Shown here one piece after another: positions 49,509 to 57,151 of a stretch of 64,000 nt of DNA; positions within the stretch are counted from its first letter, which is position 1, and each line of letters starts with the position of its first letter. The notes beneath the pieces were generated by a model that was not told where the DNA came from, did not search any database, and saw nothing but the letters and a program-made list of their open reading frames with translations. The stretch covers positions 62,001-126,000 of the forward strand of contig CATZLI010000007.1 of the NCBI GenBank assembly GCA_958421275.1, given 5' to 3'. A program made the position numbers and the translations under genes. The DNA is from an uncultured Collinsella sp. (GTDB taxonomy: Bacteria; Actinomycetota; Coriobacteriia; Coriobacteriales; Coriobacteriaceae).

Positions 49509-50510
49509 TTAGAGGGTGCTGAGCTCTTGGGTCCAGGAGATGGTGGGGGTCGCACCGTCGAGAGCCTCGTTGATGGTGGCGGCCATGCCGGCGAGTAAGC
49601 TGTTCTCGCTTACAGTGAGCGTCTTGTAGCCGCCAGCGCGCATGAGCTCGCGGATCACCACGGCGCCAGCCAAGATCACGCCCGCGCGTTTGGGCTGCAC
49701 GCCTGGCAACGCGGCAATGCCTGCGACATCCAGCGCAGACATGCGCTCAATAGCGGCCGAAACCTGATCCAGCGAAAGCTCGCGCAGGTGCACAAAGCTC
49801 GAATCGTACGGTTCCAGCTCATGAACGAGCGCCACGAGTGTGGTGACGGTGCCACCCACTGCGACCAAGCGTTCGGCGCGCTCAAAATTGCTCGGCAGGC
49901 CCTCAAAATAGGCAGCGAACTGCTCGCCCGCCCACGCGGCAGCGGCAGTAAGCTCGCCGCGTGCGGGCGGCAGTGCCGAGAAAAATCGCTCCGTCACACG
50001 GCGACAACCGATGTCCAGCGAACGCGTGCCCTCCAGCGCAAAGACCCCACGCTCCGGCGCATAGACGCCCGTCGCGAGCTCCGTGGATCCGCCGCCCGAA
50101 TCGGCAACAATGATGCGCTCGCCGGCAAAGTCGTGCGCCACGCCAAAAAACGTCAGGCGCGCCTCGACCTCGCCCGGAATCACCTGCGGTTCGAGCCCCA
50201 GCTCACGCAGACCGTCCAGCAGCAGTGCGGCATTGGATGCATCGCGCGCGGCGCTCGTGCATGTGGTGCAAATGCACGCGGCCCCAAAGGCACGCGCCTC
50301 GTCCACAAACATGCGACACGCAGCGAGCACACGCTCGACAGCCGCCTCGCAAAAGCGACCCGTCGCGTCCACACCCTCGCCCAGGTCGGTAATCTCGGTA
50401 TGCTTGGACGATCCCACGATCGCCCCGCCCTCGACCTGGGCCAACACCAGTCGCGACGACACCGTTCCCAGATCGATCGCCGCCACCTTATATCGTTTGC
50501 AATCTGCCAT
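49509..50510 (-). CDS. Ppx/GppA phosphatase family protein
   Basis: A 333-residue actin-like ATPase-fold phosphatase. It carries VAAIDLGTVSSRLVLAQ and VADSGGGSTELA with conserved phosphate-loop residues. It hydrolyses polyphosphate or pppGpp; the two activities cannot be separated from sequence. It is of the short form without an HD domain. It starts 20 bp after the DivIC-like gene on the same strand. Confidence 0.88.
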   Translation of the reverse strand: MADCKRYKVAAIDLGTVSSRLVLAQVEGGAIVGSSKHTEITDLGEGVDATGRFCEAAVERVLAACRMFVDEARAFGAACICTTCTSAARDASNAALLLDGLRELGLEPQVIPGEVEARLTFFGVAHDFAGERIIVADSGGGSTELATGVYAPERGVFALEGTRSLDIGCRRVTERFFSALPPARGELTAAAAWAGEQFAAYFEGLPSNFERAERLVAVGGTVTTLVALVHELEPYDSSFVHLRELSLDQVSAAIERMSALDVAGIAALPGVQPKRAGVILAGAVVIRELMRAGGYKTLTVSENSLLAGMAATINEALDGATPTISWTQELSTL

Positions 50511-50530
50511 TGCGGGTTCCCCTCCGGGCG

Positions 50531-51292
50531 CTACTCGCCGTTGGACACGACCGTCTGGCCCTCGACACCGTTAAACCCAAACAGCATGTCGAGCGCCTGG
50601 ATATACCACGGGGCGTCCTTACCGACTTCTTCGATTTCCTTGGCAACTTCGCTGGCCTTCTTGGCGTTCGACGACTTCTTGCTCGAAGACGAATCCGAAT
50701 CGTCGTCCAGGCCCTGCACTTCAATCCTCTTCTCGCCTGGCATCACCAGGCCCAAGTCCTCGGATGCCGCGTCCTTGATACCCTCCTCCGAGAGCAGCTT
50801 GTCGACGCTTTTTTGCAGCTCATCATTGTATTGCTGACGAATCTCGACCTGCTTGGCCAAGATATCGCTCGAACGCTTTGCCACGTACAGATCGCGCACG
50901 GGGAAATACAGGCTCACGAGCACCAGAGCAACGACGATGCCGATGAATAGCCCTCGCTGAGGACCATGGGTAAAGTCGTAGATCGCCTTGACCACCGCGT
51001 TGTCGTTGGCGTAGTGCATAAAGTCCGAGCCCGAAAAACGGTTCGAGGGCCTGCTCGACCTGTCGTGCGTCTGGGCCGAGGGACGCGACGCATGCGACGA
51101 ACGTGCCGGGCGCACTGGTCCATCTGTCGAAGTATTCACTTGAGCATTGGGGCGCGAGGTACTTGTCGGGCGTTGCATGGAGCGGTCGGCGCCGGCGTAG
51201 GCGGACCCACCGAGCTGCACCGTGCGCGCACGGCGAGGCGACGGCTCACGCGAACCGGCGGAATAGTACCTGTTGTCGTAAATCTGATCCAT
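50531..51292 (-). CDS. FtsB/DivIC-like septum formation initiator with long N-terminal tail
   Basis: A 253-residue protein. A disordered Arg/Ser/Pro-rich cytoplasmic region (1-100) is followed by one helix (about 115-132, GLFIGIVVALVLVSLYF), a coiled coil (AKQVEIRQQYNDELQKSVDKLL) and a Ser/Lys-rich segment. Family members bridge the division complex at the septum and are usually about 100-130 residues, so the N-terminal tail is unusually long. The start at 51292 has AAGGCG upstream. Confidence 0.8.
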   Translation of the reverse strand: MDQIYDNRYYSAGSREPSPRRARTVQLGGSAYAGADRSMQRPTSTSRPNAQVNTSTDGPVRPARSSHASRPSAQTHDRSSRPSNRFSGSDFMHYANDNAVVKAIYDFTHGPQRGLFIGIVVALVLVSLYFPVRDLYVAKRSSDILAKQVEIRQQYNDELQKSVDKLLSEEGIKDAASEDLGLVMPGEKRIEVQGLDDDSDSSSSKKSSNAKKASEVAKEIEEVGKDAPWYIQALDMLFGFNGVEGQTVVSNGE

Positions 51293-51383
51293 GTGCGCCT
51301 TGTGCGGTTGAGGTTTGTTTGCGCTAAGTATTCTAGTTATAGCACGAGCGCGCGCACCGCCTTCGCCAGCCTTTGCTCGACAT

Positions 51384-51415
51384 AAAAAAGGCGCTGAGCC
51401 GTATGGCCCAGCGCC
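51384..51415 (-). terminator. intrinsic terminator of eno
   Basis: GGCGCTGAGCC (51390-51400) pairs with GGCCCAGCGCC (51405-51415) with one mismatch. The minus strand then has six T. It lies between eno and the DivIC-like gene. Confidence 0.85.
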
Positions 51416-51488
51416 CAATGGTGCTCAACCGCGCCCGGCTGGAGCAAGGCGAATCCGAGTCTTCCCCGCCCCCGCGACCTCCGCGTGC

Positions 51489-52778
51489 CTAGCGAATGTT
51501 GTAGAACGCGGCCTTGCCGGCGTAGCGCGCGCTGCCCTCGAGCTCGTCCTCGATGCGGATGAGCTGGTTGTACTTGGCGATACGGTCGCTGCGGCACGGG
51601 GCACCCGACTTGATCTGGCCGGCGTTGACGCCCACGACCAGGTCGGCGATCGTGGAGTCCTCGGTCTCGCCGGAACGGTGGCTCACGATGCAGGCGTAGC
51701 CGGCCTCCTTGGCGGTCTCGATGGCCTCGAGCGACTCGGTGAGCGTGCCGATCTGGTTGACCTTGACCAGGATCGCGTTGGCGGCGCCCAGCTCAATGCC
51801 CTTCTTGAGGCGCTCGGTGTTGGTGACGAACAGGTCGTCGCCCACCAGCTGCACCTTGTTGCCAATGCGGCGGGTAAGCTCGACCCAGCCGTCCCAGTCC
51901 TCCTCGGCCATGCCGTCCTCGATGGAGATGATGGGATAGGTGTCGACGAGCTTCTCCCAGTAATCAACCATCTGGGCGCTCGTGTACTCCACGCCCTCGC
52001 CCTTGAGCTCGTACATGCCGGTCTCGGCGTTGTAGAACTCGGTCGAGGCCGGGTCCATGGCGTACATGAAGTCGACGCCGGGCTTAAAGCCAGCCTTCTC
52101 GACGGCCTTGGTGATGTACTCGAACGGCTCGGCATTGGTCTTAAGGTTGGGGGCAAAGCCGCCCTCGTCGCCCACGCCGCCGCCCAGGCCGGCCTCGTGC
52201 AGCACGCCCTTGAGGGTGTGGTAGACCTCGGCGCACCAGCGCAGGCCCTCGGCAAAGCTCGGAGCACCCACCGGCATGATCATGAACTCCTGGAAGTCAA
52301 CGTTGTTGTCGGCATGCACGCCGCCGTTGAGGATATTCATCATAGGTGTGGGCAGCAGGTGGGCGTTGACGCCGCCCAGGTACTGGTACAGCGACAGGCC
52401 CGCCGACTCGGCAGCGGCGCGGGCAACAGCCAGCGACACGCCCAGGATGGCGTTGGCACCGAGCTTGGTCTTGTTGGGAGTACCGTCCGCGGCAATCAGC
52501 GCGGCATCGACGGCGCGCTGGTCGAAGGCATCGAGGCCCACGACGGCGTTAGCGCACTCGTTGTTGACGTGCTCGACGGCCTGCGAAACGCCCTTGCCCA
52601 GGTAGCGGCCCTTGTCGCCATCGCGCAGCTCGCAGGCCTCAAAGGCGCCGGTCGAAGCACCCGAAGGCACCATTGCGCGGCCAAAGCTGCCGTCCTCGAG
52701 CACGACCTCGACCTCGACGGTGGGATTGCCGCGGCTGTCGAGCACCTCGCGACCGTAGACGTCCAAAATATCGCTCAT
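51489..52778 (-). CDS. eno: enolase
   Basis: A 429-residue enolase converting 2-phosphoglycerate to phosphoenolpyruvate. It begins ILDVYGREVLDSRGNPTVEVEV and contains GGVGDEGGFAP, SIEDGMAEEDWDGW (metal Asp/Glu) and SHRSGETEDSTIADL. Full length. GGGAG precedes the ATG. It is a single-gene transcript. Confidence 0.97.
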   Translation of the reverse strand: MSDILDVYGREVLDSRGNPTVEVEVVLEDGSFGRAMVPSGASTGAFEACELRDGDKGRYLGKGVSQAVEHVNNECANAVVGLDAFDQRAVDAALIAADGTPNKTKLGANAILGVSLAVARAAAESAGLSLYQYLGGVNAHLLPTPMMNILNGGVHADNNVDFQEFMIMPVGAPSFAEGLRWCAEVYHTLKGVLHEAGLGGGVGDEGGFAPNLKTNAEPFEYITKAVEKAGFKPGVDFMYAMDPASTEFYNAETGMYELKGEGVEYTSAQMVDYWEKLVDTYPIISIEDGMAEEDWDGWVELTRRIGNKVQLVGDDLFVTNTERLKKGIELGAANAILVKVNQIGTLTESLEAIETAKEAGYACIVSHRSGETEDSTIADLVVGVNAGQIKSGAPCRSDRIAKYNQLIRIEDELEGSARYAGKAAFYNIR

Positions 52779-52914
52779 GTTGTCTCCCTCTCACTTGGAA
52801 ACGTAGTGGATGCAAGCGACCGGCTGACCGTGCACCATCGGTGCGTCTCCGTAAGTTAGCCATGTCGCACTTTTTGCATTATGCCCTAAGTTAGCCGAGG
52901 GATACACTTGATTT

Positions 52915-52963
52915 TCGAAAAATTTAGCGGGAACGATGAGGCATGTCAGCCCGTCGTTCCCGC
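52915..52963 (-). terminator. intrinsic terminator of mazG
   Basis: GCGGGAACGA (52927-52936) pairs with TCGTTCCCGC (52954-52963). The minus strand runs into TAAATTTTT. It is 5 bp after the mazG stop. Confidence 0.85.
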
Positions 52964-52967
52964 AGTC

Positions 52968-53828
52968 TTACTCCTCCGCCTTTGCGGCATCCCACAGGTC
53001 GTTGAGGTCGTGGGTCGAAAGCTCGGCAAGATCCACGTGGGCGTCGGACGCCATCTGCTCCATCGCGGCCCAGCGACGGCGGAACTTTGCCGTGCTGGCG
53101 CGCAGGGCGCTCTCGGCGTCGATCCCCTCTTTGCGCGCGACGTTGACCAGGGCAAAGAGCAGATCGCCAAACTCCATTTCGCGCTCGGGCGAGCCAGGGG
53201 CCTCGGCCTCAAACTCGGCACGCTCCTCGGCAACCTCGTCCCACACGTCCTGGACCGTCTCCCACTCAAAGCCTACGGCGGCCGCCTTGCGTGACACCTT
53301 CTGCGCCTGCATCAACGCCGGCAGATGCGTGGGCACGCCATCGAGCAGACCCTCGGGCGCGGCCTCGCCCGCCGCCACGGCCTTGTCCTTGGCGGCTTTC
53401 TCGGCAAGCTTGACCTCGTCCCAAATCTTGAGCACCTCGTCGGAGCTCTCGGCATCCGCATCGCCAAACACGTGCGGGTGGCGGCGAATGAGCTTGGCGT
53501 CGATATCGCGCGCCACGTCGGCCAGCGTAAACTCGCCGGCGTCGGCAGCAATCTGCGCATGCAGCACGACCTGCATGAGCACGTCACCCAGTTCCTCGCG
53601 CAGGTGAACCGCGTCGTCCGCCTCGATGCAGTCGAGCGCCTCGTAGGCCTCCTCGATCATGTTCTTGCCGATGCTGCGGTGCGTCTGCTCGCGGTCCCAC
53701 GGGCAGCCATCGGGCTGACGCAGACGCCAGATGGTCTGCACCAGATGCTGCAGCTCGGCCGACGCGTCTATCAGCGTGGGCAGATCGCGCGAGCCCTCGG
53801 CATTTTGCTGAGCCATATGCTGCGCCAT
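52968..53828 (-). CDS. mazG: nucleoside triphosphate pyrophosphohydrolase MazG
   Basis: A 286-residue protein with two all-alpha MazG domains. The first has CPWDREQTHRSIGKNMIEEAYE and REELGDVLMQVVLHA (Glu/Asp metal ligands). The second has EFGDLLFALVNVARKEG. It hydrolyses NTPs to NMP and pyrophosphate and lowers aberrant nucleotides. The start at 53828 has GGAGGAGG upstream, 2 bp from the yfcE stop, so the genes are coupled. Confidence 0.94.
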   Translation of the reverse strand: MAQHMAQQNAEGSRDLPTLIDASAELQHLVQTIWRLRQPDGCPWDREQTHRSIGKNMIEEAYEALDCIEADDAVHLREELGDVLMQVVLHAQIAADAGEFTLADVARDIDAKLIRRHPHVFGDADAESSDEVLKIWDEVKLAEKAAKDKAVAAGEAAPEGLLDGVPTHLPALMQAQKVSRKAAAVGFEWETVQDVWDEVAEERAEFEAEAPGSPEREMEFGDLLFALVNVARKEGIDAESALRASTAKFRRRWAAMEQMASDAHVDLAELSTHDLNDLWDAAKAEE

Positions 53829-53830
53829 GG

Positions 53831-54379
53831 TTAGTCCTCCTCCAGGATCACGTGGCGGAACGCGCCGCCCTCGTAGATGCCGTAGCTGTGCGAGCCGTCC
53901 TTGGGGATGCTCACGCTGCCGGGGTTGAAGAGCCACAGGCCCGGGTGCGCGGCGCTTTCCTCGTTGACCTTGATGTGCGTGTGGCCGTAGACGAGCGCGG
54001 AGCCCTCGGGCAGCGCGGGCGCGTGGTCGACGCTGTTGTGCATGCCGGCGCCAAAGACATGGCCGTGCGTCAGGAACAGCTCGCGGCCGGTCTCGTCAAA
54101 CAGCGTGGCGTAGTCGGCCATGACGGGGAAGTCGAGGACCATCTGGTCGACCTCAGCGTCGCAGTTGCCGCGCACCGCGATGATGCGGTCGGCTAGGGCG
54201 TTGAGCAGCGGAATCACGCGCTTGGGAGCATAGTCGCGCGGCAGGTCGTTGCGCGGACCGTGATAAAGCAGGTCGCCCAGCAGGACGATGCGGTCGGGCT
54301 GCTCGGACTCAATGGCGGCGCAGAGGCGCTCGGTCCAGTATGCCGAGCCGTGGATGTCGGAAGCGATGAGGTATTTCAT
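53831..54379 (-). CDS. yfcE: YfcE/MJ0936-type phosphodiesterase
   Basis: A 182-residue metallophosphoesterase. The motifs are SDIHG (8-12), GDLLYHG, RGNCD, THGH and YGHTH, in the order and spacing of YfcE. Substrates of this family are small phosphodiesters; the natural one is unclear. AAAGGA precedes the ATG. It is upstream of mazG. Confidence 0.92.
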   Translation of the reverse strand: MKYLIASDIHGSAYWTERLCAAIESEQPDRIVLLGDLLYHGPRNDLPRDYAPKRVIPLLNALADRIIAVRGNCDAEVDQMVLDFPVMADYATLFDETGRELFLTHGHVFGAGMHNSVDHAPALPEGSALVYGHTHIKVNEESAAHPGLWLFNPGSVSIPKDGSHSYGIYEGGAFRHVILEED

Positions 54380-54452
54380 GGGGAGATCCTTTCGAATGGG
54401 GTTGATGGGGGCTGAATACGGGATCCGGCGGATGCGGAGCCCATCTACCGTG

Positions 54453-54938
54453 TTACTCGAATCGCAGTGCCGCGCTCTGAGCCGCCTGCATCACGCGTTG
54501 GAGCGGCACGCCATGTTCGCGGGCAAGACGGGCGCAATCCTCGTACTCGGGAGCCGCGCGCTCGCTGCCGTCGGGCAGGGTCGCCACCTTAACGGATACC
54601 TCGCCCCATGGCGTCGTTACGCGCTCAAAGCGGCGTGGCAGGCAAACGCGTTCCATCACCTGGCGACGAATGGCGTTGGTCGTGGTCTCCAAAAAGATAA
54701 TCGTCTGCAAGCGCTCGATATCATCGTGCGAGCAGATTACCTGCAGCTGCCAGCCGGGGCGGCCCTTTTTGCAGTAAAGCGGCAACCAATGCACCTCGCG
54801 GGCGCCGGCCTTGCGCAGGCAATCGGCAGCGTAGGCAAGCACCTCGGGCGACGCATCATCGATGTCGCACTCCAGTTTGACGATAGTTTCGGGCGCATCA
54901 GTCTCGCGAGACAGCGGGGATGTGCTATCGCATTGCAT
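54453..54938 (-). CDS. free-standing LarC C-terminal domain (nickel insertion protein)
   Basis: A 161-residue protein. After a 20-residue lead it reads VKLECDIDDASPEVLAYAADCLRKAGAREVHWLP, then YCKKGRPGWQLQVIC and TTNAIRRQVMERVCLPR. This corresponds to the C-terminal part of LarC (DUF111), which inserts nickel into the pincer cofactor of lactate racemase by a CTP-dependent reaction. The N-terminal LarC part is not in the window. The start at 54938 has AAAGGA about 10 bases upstream. Confidence 0.78.
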   Translation of the reverse strand: MQCDSTSPLSRETDAPETIVKLECDIDDASPEVLAYAADCLRKAGAREVHWLPLYCKKGRPGWQLQVICSHDDIERLQTIIFLETTTNAIRRQVMERVCLPRRFERVTTPWGEVSVKVATLPDGSERAAPEYEDCARLAREHGVPLQRVMQAAQSAALRFE

Positions 54939-55076
54939 ACGGTCTGGATCCTTTCCGCGCGGGCTCGTTTTGTTCACCCAAACGCTAGCACATCGCAGGC
55001 TGCGCGAGTGTGACGGCGCGTGATGAGCGCGATTTTCCTTGTCGACAAGAAACCGACACTCCACCGCCCCGGCCAA
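54939..55076. other. intergenic region without a gene
   Basis: This is the first part of a 319-bp gap between the LarC-like gene and the PHP gene. No start signals or strong hairpins are seen in it. The gap's only strong feature is the inverted repeat at 55077. Confidence 0.3.
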
Positions 55077-55137
55077 ACATGTACATCAGCCTCCAAACAT
55101 GTCATTATTTGCAGCTTTTGGAGGCTGATGTACATGT
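55077..55137. repeat. perfect 21-bp inverted repeat
   Basis: ACATGTACATCAGCCTCCAA (55077-55096, plus one more A) is exactly repeated in inverted form at 55117-55137, around a 19-base loop that contains another ACATG-like half (CATGTCATTATTTGC). There is no T-run, and it lies upstream of the PHP gene. Confidence 0.8.
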
Positions 55138-55257
55138 ATTGGAGCAAGCGAGGCCGCGCCGCGCAGCCTTTCCAATCGATTTCGAGCTCCGGCGCGCGGC
55201 GTGTTGAGAGCTGCAACATTACAATGGAGCGGATTCGCCAAATGCAAAGGAGTCGCC

Positions 55258-56169
55258 ATGTCTGCCTGCCCGCTGGTCGATTGCCATACCCACACCTCGT
55301 TCTCGGACGGCCATGCCTCGTTTGAAGACAACGTTCGCGCCGCTGCTGCGGCCGGCTGCCGCGTCATGGTCTCGGCCGACCATCTCACACTGCCCGCCAG
55401 CATGGATGCCAACTGCGAAGTGCAGGTTACTGAGGGCGACCTGCCGGCACATCGTCTGGCTTTTGAGGATGCCCGCAAGCTTGCCGCGCAAATCGCGCCG
55501 GAGCTCGAGCTTATCTATGGCTTTGAATGCGATTGGTACGAGGGCTGCGAGCCTTTGGTTGAGCGCTGGTCCCAGGACGCCGTCGTACGCCTGGGCAGCG
55601 TGCATTGGATTGGCAACCCAGGCGATATCATGGCCGGTGCCGCGGGTACGGCGGGAACGGAAAACGTCGCTCGCCCCGATACACCCGATTCCCTTTGCGG
55701 CTGGATCGATGATGACACCAACCTGCATGTTTGGGAAAACCTGGGGGTACACGGCGTGTGGGAGCGCTACGTCGACGACTGGTGCCGCGCTTGCGAAAGC
55801 TCACTCAACTTTGACGTAATGGCCCATCCCGACCTGGTCATGCGCTTTTCGAAGGAAGGCTTTGCGCCCGACTTAGACCCCGCACCGTTTTGGCAGCAGA
55901 TGGCCGAGTGCGCGCACGATACAGGCCGCCGCGTTGAGGTCTCGACCGCCGCACCGCGCAAGGGCCTCGAAGACTACTATCCCGCGACCGGATTGCTGCG
56001 CCGCTTTGCCCACGCCGAGGTGCCGATCACTTTTGGCTCGGACGCACACCGCGCCTGCGACATTTGCTGGAACATCCGTGAGGCCCAGGCACACGCCTAC
56101 GACTGTGGCTACCGAGCCTTCGACGTCCCCCACCCCACCGGCGAATGGGAATCCACACCCCTCGCCTAG
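55258..56169 (+). CDS. PHP-domain phosphoesterase, probable histidinol-phosphatase
   Basis: A 303-residue PHP-family enzyme. It begins VDCHTHTSFSDGHASFEDN (metal His). Other sites are SADHLTLP, GFECDWYEG, RLGSVHWI, DVMAHPDL and TFGSDAHRACD, matching the order in HisJ/HisK-type histidinol-phosphatases. It is a convergent neighbour of the his operon, which encodes no other phosphatase for this step. AAAGGAG precedes the ATG. Assignment to histidinol phosphate is inference from context. Confidence 0.8.
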   Translation: MSACPLVDCHTHTSFSDGHASFEDNVRAAAAAGCRVMVSADHLTLPASMDANCEVQVTEGDLPAHRLAFEDARKLAAQIAPELELIYGFECDWYEGCEPLVERWSQDAVVRLGSVHWIGNPGDIMAGAAGTAGTENVARPDTPDSLCGWIDDDTNLHVWENLGVHGVWERYVDDWCRACESSLNFDVMAHPDLVMRFSKEGFAPDLDPAPFWQQMAECAHDTGRRVEVSTAAPRKGLEDYYPATGLLRRFAHAEVPITFGSDAHRACDICWNIREAQAHAYDCGYRAFDVPHPTGEWESTPLA

Positions 56170-56181
56170 CCATCCCTTCAT

Positions 56182-56250
56182 AAGTTGCGGTGGAATAGGG
56201 ATTGTTTTGCCTGATGAAGCGCTTAAACAGTCCCTATTTCACCGCAACTT
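56182..56250. repeat. REP-like inverted repeat K (AAGTTGCGGTGGAATAG arms)
   Basis: AAGTTGCGGTGGAATAGGGA (56182-56201) is matched by the inverted copy TCCCTATTTCACCGCAACTT (56231-56250) at 19 of 20 positions. The inner sequence differs from the J copy at 49438, although the outer 17 bases of each arm are the same. It is 12 bp after the PHP stop. Confidence 0.75.
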
Positions 56251-56271
56251 CCATGACCCCGTTACACCAAC

Positions 56272-56321
56272 AAAGACTGTCCCAAACGACTAGTCGTTTA
56301 AGAACGTCCCCAATGACTAGT
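56272..56321. repeat. REP-like palindrome L overlapping the hisE stop
   Basis: ACTAGTCGTTTAAGAACGTC and the inverted AATGACTAGT arm (56312-56321) surround the GGGGACGTTCTTA core. A half-unit (GACTGTCCC) lies to its left. The hisE stop codon (56317-56319) is inside the right arm. Confidence 0.7.
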
Positions 56322-56634
56322 GGCGGCGGGCGTTGAGTTCGCCGGCCAACTCGTCGAGGGTGATGCCGTAGCGCTCAAGCGTCACGAGCAAGTGGTAGAC
56401 CAGGTCGCCGGCCTCGTAGCGGATGTGATCGTGATCGTTATCCTTGCAGGCCATGATCACCTCGCTTGCCTCCTCGGCAAGCTTCTTGAGCAGCTCGTCC
56501 TCGACGTCGGTCAGCAGACGCGCGGTATAGCTCTCCTGCGGCGATGCATCACGACGACCGTGAATCACCTCGGCCAGACCTGTCAGCGTCTCACCGATAT
56601 TTCCATCCTGAACGTTTGCGGTGCGCACACCCAT
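56317..56634 (-). CDS. hisE: phosphoribosyl-ATP pyrophosphatase
   Basis: A 105-residue MazG-fold enzyme for the second step of histidine synthesis. Metal-ligand segments are DELLKKLAEEASEV and YEAGDLVYHLLVTL. AAAGGA precedes the ATG. It is the last gene of the operon and separate from hisI, unlike the fused HisIE of many bacteria. Confidence 0.95.
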   Translation of the reverse strand: MGVRTANVQDGNIGETLTGLAEVIHGRRDASPQESYTARLLTDVEDELLKKLAEEASEVIMACKDNDHDHIRYEAGDLVYHLLVTLERYGITLDELAGELNARRH

Positions 56635-56679
56635 GGTTCAATCCTTTCTGGTGGCCGAGCGTCTAATCGAGCGCCCGCC

Positions 56680-57009
56680 CTACGCGAGTTTCTTAAAGAA
56701 ACAGGTACGGTTGCCGGTATGGCAGGCCGGGCCCGGCGAGTCGACCTTGACCAGCAGCGTATCGCTATCGCAGTCGGCCCAAAGCTCCTTGACCGCCTGC
56801 ATGTTGCCGCTCGTCGCGCCCTTGTTCCAGAGCTCCTGGCGGCTGCGGCTCCAAAACCACGTGGTACCGGTCTTGAGCGTAAGCCCCACCGACTCCTCGT
56901 TCATCCAAGCAACCATAAGCACCTCGCCGGTGTCGTACTGCTGAACCACACAAGGAATCAGCCCCTTGGCGTCGTATGTAAGCTTTGAAGGATCGGTTAT
57001 CTCTTCCAT
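56680..57009 (-). CDS. hisI: phosphoribosyl-AMP cyclohydrolase
   Basis: A 109-residue enzyme for the third step. The motifs are VAWMNEESV, RQELWNKGATSGN and DCDSDTLLVKV...ACHTGNRTC, with the Asp and Cys ligands for Mg and Zn. The start at 57009 is chosen because the family N-terminus begins there; an upstream in-frame start would run through the intercistronic hairpin. Confidence 0.95.
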   Translation of the reverse strand: MEEITDPSKLTYDAKGLIPCVVQQYDTGEVLMVAWMNEESVGLTLKTGTTWFWSRSRQELWNKGATSGNMQAVKELWADCDSDTLLVKVDSPGPACHTGNRTCFFKKLA

Positions 57010-57051
57010 TTCTCTTCCCAAATTCAAACTTCGCAGGTCGGTGAGGGTTGT

Positions 57052-57138
57052 CCAGGTGCCCGAGATTCCGAGCGACAAGCCCGACGACGCGTACTTAAGT
57101 ACGCGAGGAGGGTTGGAGCCGGAAGGTCGGGTGCCTGG
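57052..57138 (-). repeat. 87-nt hairpin between hisF and hisI
   Basis: CCAGG (57052-57056) and CCTGG (57134-57138) and further inward segments form a long imperfect stem with G-U pairs. Its tip is the perfect 18-bp palindrome CGCGTACTTAAGTACGCG (57088-57105). It fills the 142-bp gap inside the operon. No T-run is seen. Confidence 0.7.
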
Positions 57139-57151
57139 GCAAGCCGCAGCA

